A DNA stretch of 54,864 bases from Phoronis australis (taxonomy: Eukaryota; Phoronida; Phoronidae), in the NCBI GenBank assembly GCA_002633005.1, contig NMRA01001051.1, positions 1 through 54,864 of the forward strand, in the 5' to 3' direction. A program made the translations under genes and the position numbers. Below the pieces are notes generated by a model that made no database searches, had not been told where the DNA came from, and saw only the letters and a program-made list of their open reading frames with translations. Below, in pieces: positions 36,701 through 44,779 of the stretch. Each line of letters begins with the position of its first letter. The first letter of the stretch is position 1.

Positions 36701-39700
36701 ACGCCTCTCTCGATACGTTTTGTGTATATAGCTACTGTTTTTGTTTATTTTTTATGTCTCTTCCTTTGTTACTTCAGTCCTTCAGACCAGAAGAAAGGAA
36801 ACTTTTCTCAAATTACGAACTTACTAGTATCAAACTTGCTAACAAAATGTCTAGTCGTGTCGTGTGTAAACGAAGGCCTACTACCTAACAATACTGAATA
36901 TTGATATCTGGAGGTCATCCATAATTAATCTTATTGACTCCCAACAATCAGCAATTGCATAACAAATTAAATTGGACTCGTTTCATGATGCTTTTTGTAA
37001 AATGAATGAAAATGTTAAATTCATAGACTCTTCCACTAAACCTAGAAAGAAGTATAGAAATACAAAGTCTTACTGGAATAATGACCTAACACAAAATGGG
37101 AATCGTTGCATAATAATGAAAAGCTATTGTTAATAATTCAAGAGTAAGAGAATTCATAAAGTCTCAGATTTTTTGCTAAAGCATTAACAAAGGCACACGG
37201 AAGACAATCTGTGTTAAAGCTTTAAAATCTAAATACGGAAAATCAAAAAGAATTTGGAAACATTTAAAGAAACTTGGATCTCGTAATGATAACTCTATAC
37301 CACTTCCCGATAAAAGCGACGATGATACTTAAATATCCATGAAAAAAATTCGCAACAAGTGGAAAATGATTTCAGGTCATTATAAAATAAACCTGCTTCT
37401 ATTGGCCCGCATTTTGATCAGGTTTCCTATAGAACTCTGGTTAATTTAAAACAGAGTTTGAAAAATGATATGTATCAAAACTGCAAGGCAAAGAGCTTAA
37501 TGCTGAATTTGAAGTAAAACGGCTATTGATCATCTTAAAACAGGGAATGAAAGTGGGGTTGACAAAACTCCGAATGAAATTCTAAAATGATGTTTTAAAA
37601 GTTTATTTCAATTCTTTAATTTGTGCTAATCCTCGAGAATAGTCATTAGTATTTGATCTAAGACCATTATCACAACGATTCCAAAGAATGCTAATAAAGA
37701 TCCGTATACTTCTATTCATTGCAGAGGGATTAGTGTAATGCCAGGTGTATCTAAGTTACACTTTAGTTTAATCAATAATAAACTCATTAAATTCGCAGAA
37801 GGAAGCAATCATTTTGTGGAGGATTTTTCAAAAATAGATTCTGCATTGACAGTGTATTCACCTTATATACATTGTATACCCTCAGTCATTAGAAACAGAT
37901 AACACGATATGAAAATACATTTCCGCGTTTGGTAGACTTTGAACAAGCCTTCGATCGGATTGGCAGAGATCTTCTATTACTAAAACTGTTACAAAGAATG
38001 TTAGGGAAAATTTACAATGTCATGAATTTATCATTTCTTGGAAATACAGTTTGCATTAAGCTTAACACAAAAAATCTCCACTAATTGGTTCTCAACAACG
38101 AGCAGAGCTACAAAGGGTGGCGGGCTATCTCACACAATATTAACTATCTGCCTTATTGATCCTGCAATTTATATTAAAAATAGGTGCAACTTAATTCATC
38201 TATTTTGTTGCATGCAGATCGTCAAATTATGCTTAACCAAGTTTGGTTAGATGCCAAAATGGGAACTTTATATTAATGAAAGAAAAACAACTATTGAACA
38301 CTTGTATTGTCCTGTCTTTAACTGTTACGTTACTGTTGAAAATTTAAGTGGTGTTTACAAATCAAAGTACAAATACTAAGGTTTCCATTTTAGCGACTTT
38401 TTACATTATTAAGACACTGCTCAAATTTTGAGTGACTCTTGGTGGTATTACAATTTCTAAATTTCATAAACTGAGAGATATTGGCTATAAAACTTCCAAC
38501 TGTCGCTATTCCATCTGTTTAAAACCCATCATGGAGTATTCCTATGGAGTCTAGGGAATTCCAGACTTTCGTTGTTGTAACTTTGTACAAAACAGAGCTA
38601 CATGTATGAGGTATTTTTGGTGTCCAACGCTCAGCTCCTACAGTGTTGTTGCCATGAGAGGTGACATCGGGTGGATTTTCCCGAGATATAATCGTCGCAT
38701 GAATATGGTTCGTCTGTGTAATAGATTATTGGGTTTTATTTGTAGAAGACTTACCAGAAAAAAAATTTAAATGGTACTATAATCGAAACAATTTAAATTG
38801 GTCCTCCGAGATAAAAGTAAGTTTCAACTCTTGTCAGTTAATTCGTATAGCTGAATCTTAAACAAAATGCTTTATGACTGTTTTACAAACAGAACTTATT
38901 AGACTGTGGATGGCGGTGGGAAAAAATGTTGTTAAGAAATAATTGTTGGCGGTCGGATACACGCGCATGTGGGCCCATTGCATTGATCACCTGGAGCCAT
39001 ATTTATGCTCTATTTATACAAACATGTAGTTAAAATCGTGCTGAAGAGCTAGAAACCTGACTCAAGGGTTTAGCAGTTTGACCCAGTGGGACACGAACGC
39101 ACTATCTCGAGTAAGGAAAGAGGACACCTATCACACTAGGTCACACATCCGCCTCTAAAAAAACAAAAAATGTGGTTAAACAACCAAGTAATTTTTTAAA
39201 ATAGGTGGTTGATTAAAAGAACTTACATTTTTAAACGGAATTTTTAATGAGCACTACTTACGGTTCTGTTTGATCAGATATCGTAGACCACTTACATGTA
39301 TATTACAATTTCATTTTGGAATTTTCCCACCTCATATTGGAACTGGAAGGTTTTCTAACTGGTCGATCTCCGTTACGGATTTTGTTTTCCAGGTAGTTTT
39401 CACGTTGCTAAGGGTGAAATTCTTTTTTATTCTTTGCCACTGTCCTGTTAGAAAGATTTAAGAATTTTGTTGTCTTCAAATCACACTTATTCTAGGATTT
39501 CGATCTCTTAAGTTCTGAGGACAAACTTGCTATTGGATGTAATGAAGTTTGTAGTAATCTGGCAAATGGGCTGGGTTGCGTAAAACTTCAAAATTATCCG
39601 CTGGATAAGTTTGATTGTTGCATGACGCCAGGTGCATTGTTCAAAAAAAACAACGTGACTCGTGATAATGTTACGTCATTGTTGCTATACGACGTATATT

Positions 39701-40923
39701 TTTTATGCAACTGGGCCCTGTTCAAATAGTTTTGAGCTTCATATCAAATTGTGTGTGTATTGCTATCCTTCAATTTTGTTTAAAGTGACTAATAGCCCCG
39801 TGGGCTAGGTGTTCAAGTAACACTGGTCATAGTAATAATCATATCTTCTTTCATCTTCCATTATTCATTCAAAGTTATTTTTAAAAGTGGGCGGGTCTTC
39901 GTGCATGCCTTGTTACGTATTGCGACAGTGGTTTGAGTACCCATAATGCATGGGGCAGTTGCTACATGTACTTTCTACTAAGAATATTTTAAGTGGCTGC
40001 TCGCCACTAACACTAGACGTTAAACCAAAAAATAATATTTAATTCAGTTAACCTTGTTGTAGTGCTAAATGAGAGGCATATTCGGGCTTAAGTCTCGATG
40101 GAACGATCTTACCTCCAACGTCCTTTGATATACTGGGTAATTAAAATCAGGTAGACAGAGCCCCTTTAAGCACAAACTGTACAGTTTTGCCTGTCAAGTG
40201 GTCATCATAGTAGATTGCAAACACACCTGATTTACATTCTAACCTGATTTGATATGAAGTTGTCAATTCTTATCTTGCTTCCAAGATTTTCTCCCTCTTT
40301 CCCCGCTCTTCCCTGCGACTCCATATCGTGATAACTGCTCTGAGATAAGTAGCATAGTCCTGTATTGCCTTCGTAGTAAGCCGAGGTGCAATCTACCTGT
40401 CTCCTGCAGTAAAGCGCGCATTCCATTTCACTTCTCGTGCCAGTTCGTTTCGCAAAGTATGACGGTGAAAATGACGCAGTTGTATTTGTAACCGTACTCG
40501 TGAATCCTAGCGAAAGGGCAGAACATGTTTGAATTTCTTCTGAAAATTGCGTGTCTGACAGACAAAATTTAACGAGGCTTAAAAAAAAACGTTGTCCAAA
40601 TGGACAAAAACATAATACGTGTGGTTATCTGCAAGGATATGGTACGACTGATAGCGTACTACGGGAAGTTTATCGGCCCATTCGTTTTTAGAAAATCAAT
40701 TTCAGAAATCCAATAAACGTAACACTCTTGATTTTGCTTCACAATTCAATAGTAGCAATCTGGTAAATTACTAATATTGAAAATCTATAGTACTAGATTT
40801 TAAATGCAATCGAATTTGATTTTCAGAAAACTAGGGGACGGTATTGCATATACCAATAATACAGGGATTATTACCACGCTCTTCCAATACAATAAGCAGG
40901 ACAAACGTCAACCATGACAGCAT
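18576..40923 (-). CDS. Gene 2: secreted PAN / Cys-rich / CTHRC1 / FN2 / CTHRC1 / CTHRC1 protein (multi-exon)
   Basis: This is a gene-level entry; the exons are listed separately. Twelve exons were read: 40875-40923, 40244-40539, 33423-33534, 28715-28913, 28389-28544, 27725-27892, 26144-26226, 23974-24175, 22201-22353, 21784-21890, 19474-19699 and 18576-18721. All have GT donors and AG acceptors and their phases join. One more exon, with a length of 2 modulo 3, is needed between 33423 and 28913. If it is 95 nt as in gene 1, the protein is about 663 residues. The order is signal peptide, PAN, six-Cys module, CTHRC1-like 1, FN2, CTHRC1-like 2, CTHRC1-like 3. No transmembrane segment or collagen Gly-X-Y stretch is seen. 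PAN and FN2 domains usually bind proteins or glycans, and vertebrate CTHRC1 is a secreted matrix and signalling protein. A role in extracellular matrix, mucus or adhesion is inference. Confidence 0.82.
19474..19699 (-). CDS. Gene 2 exon 12: CTHRC1-like domain 3, N part
   Basis: This 226-nt exon starts in phase 0 (CCGCAG) and ends in phase 1 (GTGAGTAT). It encodes [19 protein letters not shown], then [20 protein letters not shown] and [12 protein letters not shown]. The [11 protein letters not shown] core is almost the vertebrate CTHRC1 string. One Cys, rather than a CC pair, precedes it. The loop before it (QYESSYSTP) is longer than in domain 1, which explains the greater exon length. Confidence 0.83.
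19945..20242. repeat. Dispersed repeat, copy 2 (about 300 bp)
   Basis: This is the partner of 899-1200, lying in the intron between gene 2 exons 11 and 12. The element may be a degenerate DNA transposon remnant; no ends were resolved. Confidence 0.6.
21784..21890 (-). CDS. Gene 2 exon 11: CTHRC1-like domain 3, exon A (Trp-rich)
   Basis: This 107-nt exon has acceptor CCAACAG and donor GTGAGTAA, starting in phase 1 and ending in phase 0. It encodes [17 protein letters not shown] followed by [18 protein letters not shown]. The tail matches the CTHRC1 LNYGIDLGKI segment and the other two exon A copies. Four Trp in a row is striking. The N-terminal portion (RDGSVQRLP) has no counterpart in the other copies and may be a linker. 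Confidence 0.75.
22201..22353 (-). CDS. Gene 2 exon 10: CTHRC1-like domain 2, C part
   Basis: This 153-nt exon is phase 1 at both ends (acceptor CTGGCAG, donor GTACAG). It encodes [20 protein letters not shown], then [20 protein letters not shown]. Of the three C exons in this gene, it is closest to the vertebrate CTHRC1 ending: EGLC, the Gly-rich segment, TGWNS and IIVEE all align. The acceptor completes an Ile codon with the last base of exon 9. Most of this exon lies in a different frame from the long open frame seen on this strand, so it is easily missed. Confidence 0.82.
23408..23625. mobile_element. Short MITE with 17-bp terminal inverted repeats
   Basis: The left end CTTAAAGGCGAAGGCAA and the reverse complement of the right end, CTTAAAGGCAAAGGCAA, match at 16 of 17 positions. 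The 218-bp interior has no coding potential. It lies in a gene 2 intron. Confidence 0.6.
23974..24175 (-). CDS. Gene 2 exon 9: CTHRC1-like domain 2, N part (divergent)
   Basis: This 202-nt exon starts in phase 0 (TTTCAG) and ends in phase 1 (GTAAGTGG). It encodes [20 protein letters not shown], then [26 protein letters not shown] and DHTYDG. The order matches the CTHRC1 core: a strand like ALRVLF, a RWYFTF-like strand (here RYFIRF) and a Cys followed by SPG. The CC pair before the RWYFTF-like strand in domain 1 is absent, so the disulphide pattern must differ. Confidence 0.8.
25945..26055 (+). repeat. Degenerate minisatellite, about six units of 18-21 bp
   Basis: The units resemble GATTGATTTTTACGAATTAG. 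An inverted unit is present just upstream near 25894-25915. The array lies within 100 bp of gene 2 exon 8. Confidence 0.65.
26144..26226 (-). CDS. Gene 2 exon 8: CTHRC1-like domain 2, exon A
   Basis: This 83-nt exon has acceptor ATTTTAG and donor GTAAGCAC, starting in phase 1 and ending in phase 0. It encodes [15 protein letters not shown], then [12 protein letters not shown]. It aligns with gene 1 exon A (IRHYYYT...GTDNGNLM) and with gene 2 exon 11 (YNFHQWWWW...NGIDSGHV). All three correspond to the vertebrate CTHRC1 stretch YKQCSWSSLNYGIDLGKI that precedes the core fold. Reading through the donor would meet a TGA 14 codons later, so a short alternative ending here cannot be excluded. Confidence 0.72.
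26727..26947 (-). mobile_element. tRNA-derived SINE, copy 1
   Basis: The minus strand carries a tRNA-like head, GGAGGCAGTGTGGCCTGGTT, and a good B box, GGGTTCGAGTCCC, spaced as RNA polymerase III promoter boxes. A closely related copy lies at 38947-39160, which supports a mobile repeat rather than a tRNA gene. The acceptor stem does not fold well. It is in an intron of gene 2. Confidence 0.65.
26966..27130. repeat. Dispersed repeat, copy A, in gene 2 intron
   Basis: This is a partner of 40945-41128 in the same orientation, diverged but alignable over its length. It directly follows a SINE copy. Confidence 0.6.
27725..27892 (-). CDS. Gene 2 exon 7: fibronectin type II domain
   Basis: This 168-nt exon is phase 1 at both ends (acceptor TTCACAG, donor GTAAGGAG). 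It holds a complete FN2 domain: [16 protein letters not shown], then [10 protein letters not shown] and GRWGQC. The four Cys and the conserved Trp residues are all present. FN2 domains bind collagen, gelatin or phosphocholine in known proteins; the ligand here is unknown. Gene 1 carries an exon of identical length and phase with most of the same residues. Its position between two CTHRC1-like domains is unusual. Confidence 0.92.
28389..28544 (-). CDS. Gene 2 exon 6: CTHRC1-like domain 1, C part
   Basis: This 156-nt exon is phase 1 at both ends, with acceptor TTTCAG and donor GTGAGTGG. It reads [17 protein letters not shown], then GACSGY, GQTGWGG and TVEENDL. In vertebrate CTHRC1 the same region runs VEGLCEGIGAG, WVGTC, STGWNS, IIEEL, so the Cys, Gly-Trp and acidic ending align. 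The exon completes CTHRC1-like domain 1 and joins in frame to the FN2 exon. Confidence 0.85.
28715..28913 (-). CDS. Gene 2 exon 5: CTHRC1-like domain 1, N part
   Basis: This 199-nt exon starts in phase 0 after GTTTCAG and ends in phase 1 before GTAAGAGT. Visible motifs are [31 protein letters not shown], then [11 protein letters not shown] and WYKG. They match the vertebrate CTHRC1 C-terminal region, where an ALRVLFSG strand is followed by a CC pair, RWYFTFNGAEC and an aliphatic strand. The acidic end, DDYRP, sits where vertebrate CTHRC1 has the conserved HR segment. The preceding exon A of this domain was not found. Confidence 0.85.
29394..29644. mobile_element. Fold-back element with long arms
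   Basis: The left arm contains TACGTAAATAAAGATATG and CTTTAAACCATTCTCAAGGC. The right arm carries their reverse complements with few changes, including GCCTTGAGAATGGTTTAAAG. The arms are about 110 nt each and meet around 29515, giving a long imperfect hairpin in a gene 2 intron. Confidence 0.7.
30703..30816 (+). repeat. 17-bp minisatellite, about 6.7 copies
   Basis: The unit CAAGCCAATAAGGCGTG is repeated head to tail at 17-bp steps with few substitutions. It lies in a gene 2 intron. The period is not a multiple of three, so the Leu/Ala-rich open frame across it on the minus strand is an artefact. Confidence 0.92.
32645..33388. mobile_element. MITE-like element, copy 2 (744 bp)
   Basis: This is the partner of 10733-11476. 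It shares TGGAACGCGAAAGCTCGT near the left end, AATATATTTGAATAC in the middle, and CAATTTAG with GGCCTCTTTAAG at the right end. It ends 34 bp from the donor side of gene 2 exon 3. Target site duplications are not clear. Confidence 0.65.
33423..33534 (-). CDS. Gene 2 exon 3: short Cys-rich module
   Basis: This 112-nt exon has acceptor TTTCCAG and donor GTAAGTC, starts in phase 0 and ends in phase 1. It encodes about 37 residues containing [23 protein letters not shown] and GVCV. The spacing is C-x4-C-x6-C-x3-C-x6-C. In gene 1 a sixth Cys follows six residues later in the next exon. The pattern differs from canonical EGF spacing, and I do not recognise the family. The gene 1 homologue has the same length and phases and is nearly identical in sequence. 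A MITE ends 34 bp beyond the donor. Confidence 0.85.
34367..34441. repeat. Imperfect hairpin, 30-nt arms
   Basis: Arms 34367-34396 and 34412-34441 match at 25 of 30 positions, including a perfect 13-bp inner stem, TTTGGAGAATTAT. The loop is 15 nt. It lies in the largest intron of gene 2. Confidence 0.75.
36624..36676. repeat. Hairpin, 24-nt arms and 5-nt loop
   Basis: ATTATTCCGCGTATCGACC and its reverse complement flank a short loop. The arms match at 22 of 24 positions. It is embedded in a gene 2 intron just before the LINE remnant. Confidence 0.85.
36930..38930 (+). pseudogene. Decayed LINE remnant, CR1/L2-like
   Basis: Broken frames on the plus strand match successive parts of a LINE ORF2. 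They include [20 protein letters not shown] before the reverse transcriptase, an [11 protein letters not shown] segment, [11 protein letters not shown], a [19 protein letters not shown] motif, and a late segment with YGVW, VQNRA and GDIGW. Several stops and frameshifts interrupt it, so it is inactive. The catalytic Asp-Asp motif was not found intact. It is inserted antisense in a gene 2 intron. The clade is a judgement from memory of these motifs. Confidence 0.7.
38947..39160 (-). mobile_element. tRNA-derived SINE, copy 2
   Basis: This copy shares with copy 1 the blocks TGATCACCTGGA, GAGCTAGAAACCTG, CTCAAGGGTTTAGCAG and CTCGAGTAA. Its B box region is mutated compared with copy 1. It sits beside the 3' end of a LINE remnant in the largest gene 2 intron. 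Confidence 0.6.
40244..40539 (-). CDS. Gene 2 exon 2: PAN/apple domain
   Basis: The acceptor is ATTTTCAG and the donor GTTAGA. The exon starts in phase 1 and ends in phase 0 and encodes about 99 residues. The PAN signature is the cluster [13 protein letters not shown] followed by [14 protein letters not shown], with a further Cys near the start (QTCSA). The segment [21 protein letters not shown] lines up with TGIRSQLEC and its surroundings in gene 1. PAN/apple domains are disulphide-bonded binding modules for proteins or carbohydrates. The intron after this exon is the largest in the gene (about 6.7 kb) and holds a LINE remnant and a SINE. Confidence 0.85.
40875..40923 (-). CDS. Gene 2 exon 1: start codon and signal peptide
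   Basis: The ATG at 40923 opens a short hydrophobic leader, [16 protein letters not shown], followed by one base and a donor GTAATAAT. The exon ends in phase 1. The next exon begins with two bases that complete a Glu codon, so the join is exact. The leader has the Trp/Leu/Val-rich core of a signal peptide. A TATAAA lies about 50 nt upstream on the coding strand. In paralogue gene 1 the leader and PAN domain are in a single exon. Confidence 0.75.
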
Positions 40924-40944
40924 ATAAACCTGAAAACTAAATAT

Positions 40945-41128
40945 TATTGAACTTTAAAAATCGATGCATTACTTTATAACAGAAATTAGCGGATAGGTTT
41001 TCTTCAACAGCTCAGCTTAGTCACACGCAATAGTTTGAGAATCAATTAGGACCGGTACAATGTAAGTCACAGTCTGGCTTAAGCTAGCTTAGACATTTGG
41101 GTTACAAAATTCCTTAGTCTTAGCGTAG
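40945..41128. repeat. Dispersed repeat, copy B, upstream of gene 2
   Basis: This stretch shares blocks such as ATAGGTTTTCTTCA, a CAATTAGGACCGG-like block, GGCTTAAGCTAGCTTAG and GGGTTA with 26966-27130. It begins about 20 nt upstream of the gene 2 start codon and includes the only TATAAA near it. Confidence 0.6.
40974..40979 (-). promoter_or_regulatory. Possible TATA box for gene 2
   Basis: TATAAA on the minus strand lies about 50 nt upstream of the proposed ATG at 40923. That would leave a 5' UTR of roughly 20-25 nt. It falls inside a dispersed repeat. There is no transcript evidence. Confidence 0.3.
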
Positions 41129-43791
41129 AAGTGGCCAGATGAACTACATGCACGTCTGGAATCTCTGAGTTTGTACACTTCACACTAAGGCACTCGCTGA
41201 TTGACTAAATTTTCTCAGTTCTCCTAGAACTGAATTCACGCTTGTTTCCATGACTACATATCAAACGAGCTTCGTTTTGACCATCCGGACAAATACATGT
41301 ACGCTTTTAATAATTTATCCTACATCAGGTTGGCTCGAGTGAAATGATCGATCACCATCAAGTATGAATAACATGAGATGAATTATTTGAATTTATCTCA
41401 GACAACACTTCAACGGGTTGTTCAGAGCTATTACATGGTAGTACTTGGTAAAGTGACAAATTCGCTGATCGTCACACATCAATAGCAAACGAACTGTAAT
41501 AGCAATCTTTACCTAGCCCAGCTCGGGCTTATTGTGCCCTTCTAAATTAAAAAAGAATGACTGATAAACCAGTTTGCAACTCATGTTTGAGACCTTCGTC
41601 ACAGTTCCGGCGGATCCGACTGTCGTTTTGTTGTTGTTATCGACGCGGTTTGAAACACCTCTTATGGATTGAATTTGCGGCTACGAAAATATCCGAGATG
41701 CCCCGGATGATTCGGTCTTGTCGGTTTTGCTGAAGACCTCCGAGTATCGTGTGGTTTTAGAGGGAAATTCAGACAGTTGGTTTTAAATAATAATGCTGCC
41801 AACTGACCGTATTCAATCGAAATAGTTGAGACTCTGTTAGGGGTTCAATCGGTTAATTATTCACAGACTGGCAACACCATAAATGTTCAAGACAATTTTA
41901 GGTTGACGCTTAAAAGCAATCTTTCAACTTCTCGTCACTTCCTCAGAAGTTTCCACACAAGGCAAATTGCGTTTCCTTATTTGGTATGGCATAGACATAA
42001 CACTTTTAGTGTCTTCATGTAGCAGCCAGTGCATCTTTCTTGAGCGCGTGCGCGCATATTAATTATCACGGACGTCGAATTTGAAAACTACATTGGGTTG
42101 AAATAGTTTAATTTCGTCTGTGTTTCAAAAATAGTGAATCTGACGATTTTTTATAGAAATTATTGCAAGATTCAAAGTGAATATGTTCCATGCTAGCAAC
42201 CCAAAGAAGTACATGTAGGTTCGCCACGATCCTGTAAAAGGTATTTTCTACGAGTTTCCGCGCTGCATACATCTTTAAAATCAGTCAAAATGTGAATGAA
42301 TGCCATGTGACTGACAAACCGAGGAATCTCAACATTTCTAGTGATGCAGTGCGAATATTCAACTCAACGGCAGCCCAGCACTCGGTTTCGTTTCAAAACG
42401 CCTTTTCTGCAGATGTTTAAACTCCTTCGGTGTGCAAGGGCACTTCGCCTTTTCTCTTACGCTCACTCAAGGGCTTTGCTCTTGGATATTTTCGCGCCCG
42501 TGTTGATCAGCTAATGTATACACACCGCCTGCGTTGGCCAATATTACAGCGCCTAGCAACCAAACATCCAATGCCCAATGAGGTAACATTCTCGGTTACA
42601 GTAGATTTCGATTGGAAGCTTCAGTCACAAGTAGCCGTTATATAATAAAACCAGAATAGAATTTGATATTATTTAACATCTCTGCCGAAAGTTACATAAC
42701 TCAAGAGGTAAATTCTCTTTAAAAATAACGCCCAAAATTGATTTTCAAGGTAAAATGGATTAGGTTCATTTGCACATTAATCCATGACTGTTCGGTAATT
42801 GACTACCTTTGTAAAGTCCGTTCACATTTCATCGAATAAAGCCATATGCTCCTATATTTTCTTCATTCAATATACATGTACGTGAACAATTTATTCTAAC
42901 AATGCCCCGTAATTGCTTATAGTCACGTGACTGTCATTTTGACATTATTGTTTTGATCGCTGACATTGTTTTGAAGGCAGCTTTTCGTAGTCTTATCTGT
43001 GTTATCTGAAAACAACGGCCATTTTTCCAAATAGCATGATGCGGAATTACGCCGCCTTTTATGCACTTGCCTTGAAATAAGCAATCGCTCTTCGTCTATG
43101 ATATCTTCGATTTGCCAATGACGAAGGACACTGTCCTAAAATTATACCTGGACTACAGGTATATATATTTTTAATTAACCATTAACGAAGCTCTTGGAAG
43201 AACTGTACACCATGTAAAATTCCTCGGGCGTATGCATAGTACGGAATTCTAGTACTAAAGTCGATGGAGCCTTTCACTTAATCAATTATTAATGAACAGT
43301 TCTCTAGATTGCATAACAAAACAAAAGTGTCTAGGTGCAAGTGTTTGAACATGTGAAAACAAATATTGGTTTACCGGTTTCATGGTGGTCAGACAACTGC
43401 ATTCGAGCTTTAAGTATTTATTGTGTGGTATACATTTATCATCGCGATTACATACTAAAGAAGGTTTTCAAAAAAAAAACAAAAAAGTCATTATTGCTGC
43501 CGATTTCTGAAACATCTAGGCTGGAGAGGGTTATAAAACTACTACTGTGACCATTTTGGATGGGGAGTGGAAATTATGTTTTTAAGTTTTTGGTTCTACA
43601 AACCACTTAAAACTATCCATATAATTAACTCTATTGAATATGATGTGATATAGTATGAGTGTTTTCAAGGCGTTTTACCAGTTGGCATAACACCAATCAA
43701 ACATTTAATTCACTGATAAACGTCAGCCTTTCCAATTAAACAAAATAGAACTAAATCGTACAATTTCAAGAGATAGCCAGTCACCGTTTTA

Positions 43792-44037
43792 TCAAATTAG
43801 ACAGCAATTGCCACGTGTGGTTTTACCCTCCAAAAATAGACCATCGTCAAAGTTCGGAATACAAAGGATCATTGCAATGTTGATTTGACTTTCTTTTAAA
43901 AGAAATTGTAATGGCAACAATGCATGAAAAAGAACTCGTCTCTCATTCTCCAACCTCTTTATTCTCCCATCCAGCTGTTTCAATGACGATGCCTTCACAG
44001 CTAAAAGATACCTGTCTAGATGCTCTTCCACTGCCAT
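43792..44037 (-). CDS. Unassigned ORF with coiled-coil-like start
   Basis: This begins at an ATG in a strong start context (ACCATGG). The first 50 residues (EEHLDRYLLAVKASSLKQLD, GRIKRLENERRVLF) look helical and coiled-coil forming; the rest looks less protein-like. A GT donor after GACAG could shorten it. Two other minus-strand open frames (44040-44267 and 44131-44454) abut or overlap it, which suggests a frame-shifted remnant or a short first exon. No family was recognised. Confidence 0.25.
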   Translation of the reverse strand: MAVEEHLDRYLLAVKASSLKQLDGRIKRLENERRVLFHALLPLQFLLKESQINIAMILCIPNFDDGLFLEGKTTRGNCCLI

Positions 44038-44660
44038 GGTTACCGTGGTTCGTTAACAAATCCTATGTTCCCAACTCCAAGCTTGGTAATCCCACTATCC
44101 TTTAATTCAATGACTGTTCGACCTCTTGCTCTAAACCCGGTACATGAGCCCATATGCGCGAAAACTTGCACTTTCATCGGGGGTGTTTTGAAATGAGCAG
44201 TTACCTCGGCCGCAAAATTGAAATGTGCTTTGAGCAGAGAAATTTCTAGCAATAAACTGGGTCTCATGGCCCAACTGCGGTACCAGTGGCTGCATTAGTA
44301 TTACCAATAGCAGGTAAAACTGAAGAAAACTCCAGTTTGTTTCGCGTTGAGTTATTGCGAATTTCAGAAAGGCGATGGTCCTGAGACTAAGGAAGCCGTC
44401 ACTATGAAGTTCTACTTCTCCGGAGCAGAGAATTTTGTTTAAAAACTCAAACAAACATGTGATCAGAATACATGTACATGTTAATTAGCGAACGTAAAAG
44501 TTTTGATTTATCGACTTTAAGAGAACACTAGCAAAAAAACTCCCGATCCTCGGATAAAAGGAAAACTTGAAAAGACACCCAAATAAATAACCGCCACCAC
44601 TACCACTACCATTACTACTATAATTTAAGCACAAGTCACTTTAATGAACAAATCGACTAA

Positions 44661-44712
44661 TTCTGCTGCAACAGCTGCTGCTTCTTCTTCTTCTGCTGCT
44701 GCTGCTGCTGCA
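44661..44712 (+). repeat. CTG/CTT trinucleotide microsatellite
   Basis: Runs of CTG and CTT are interrupted once. A nearby CCA/CTA-rich run at about 44591-44621 is a second microsatellite. Confidence 0.85.
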
Positions 44713-44779
44713 TGAATGCGTCTACGTTTTTTTCTCTAAAACAGTTTGAAAATCACACTAGCGCAACAATGTTACATTA

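Larger units (their letters stand above)
41129..44770. other. Upstream flank of gene 2
   Basis: No recognised gene is present. It contains unassigned minus-strand frames at 43792-44454, microsatellites near 44600-44710 and several TACATGTA palindromes. An open frame at 42430-42645 on the plus strand has no recognisable content. Confidence 0.5.
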
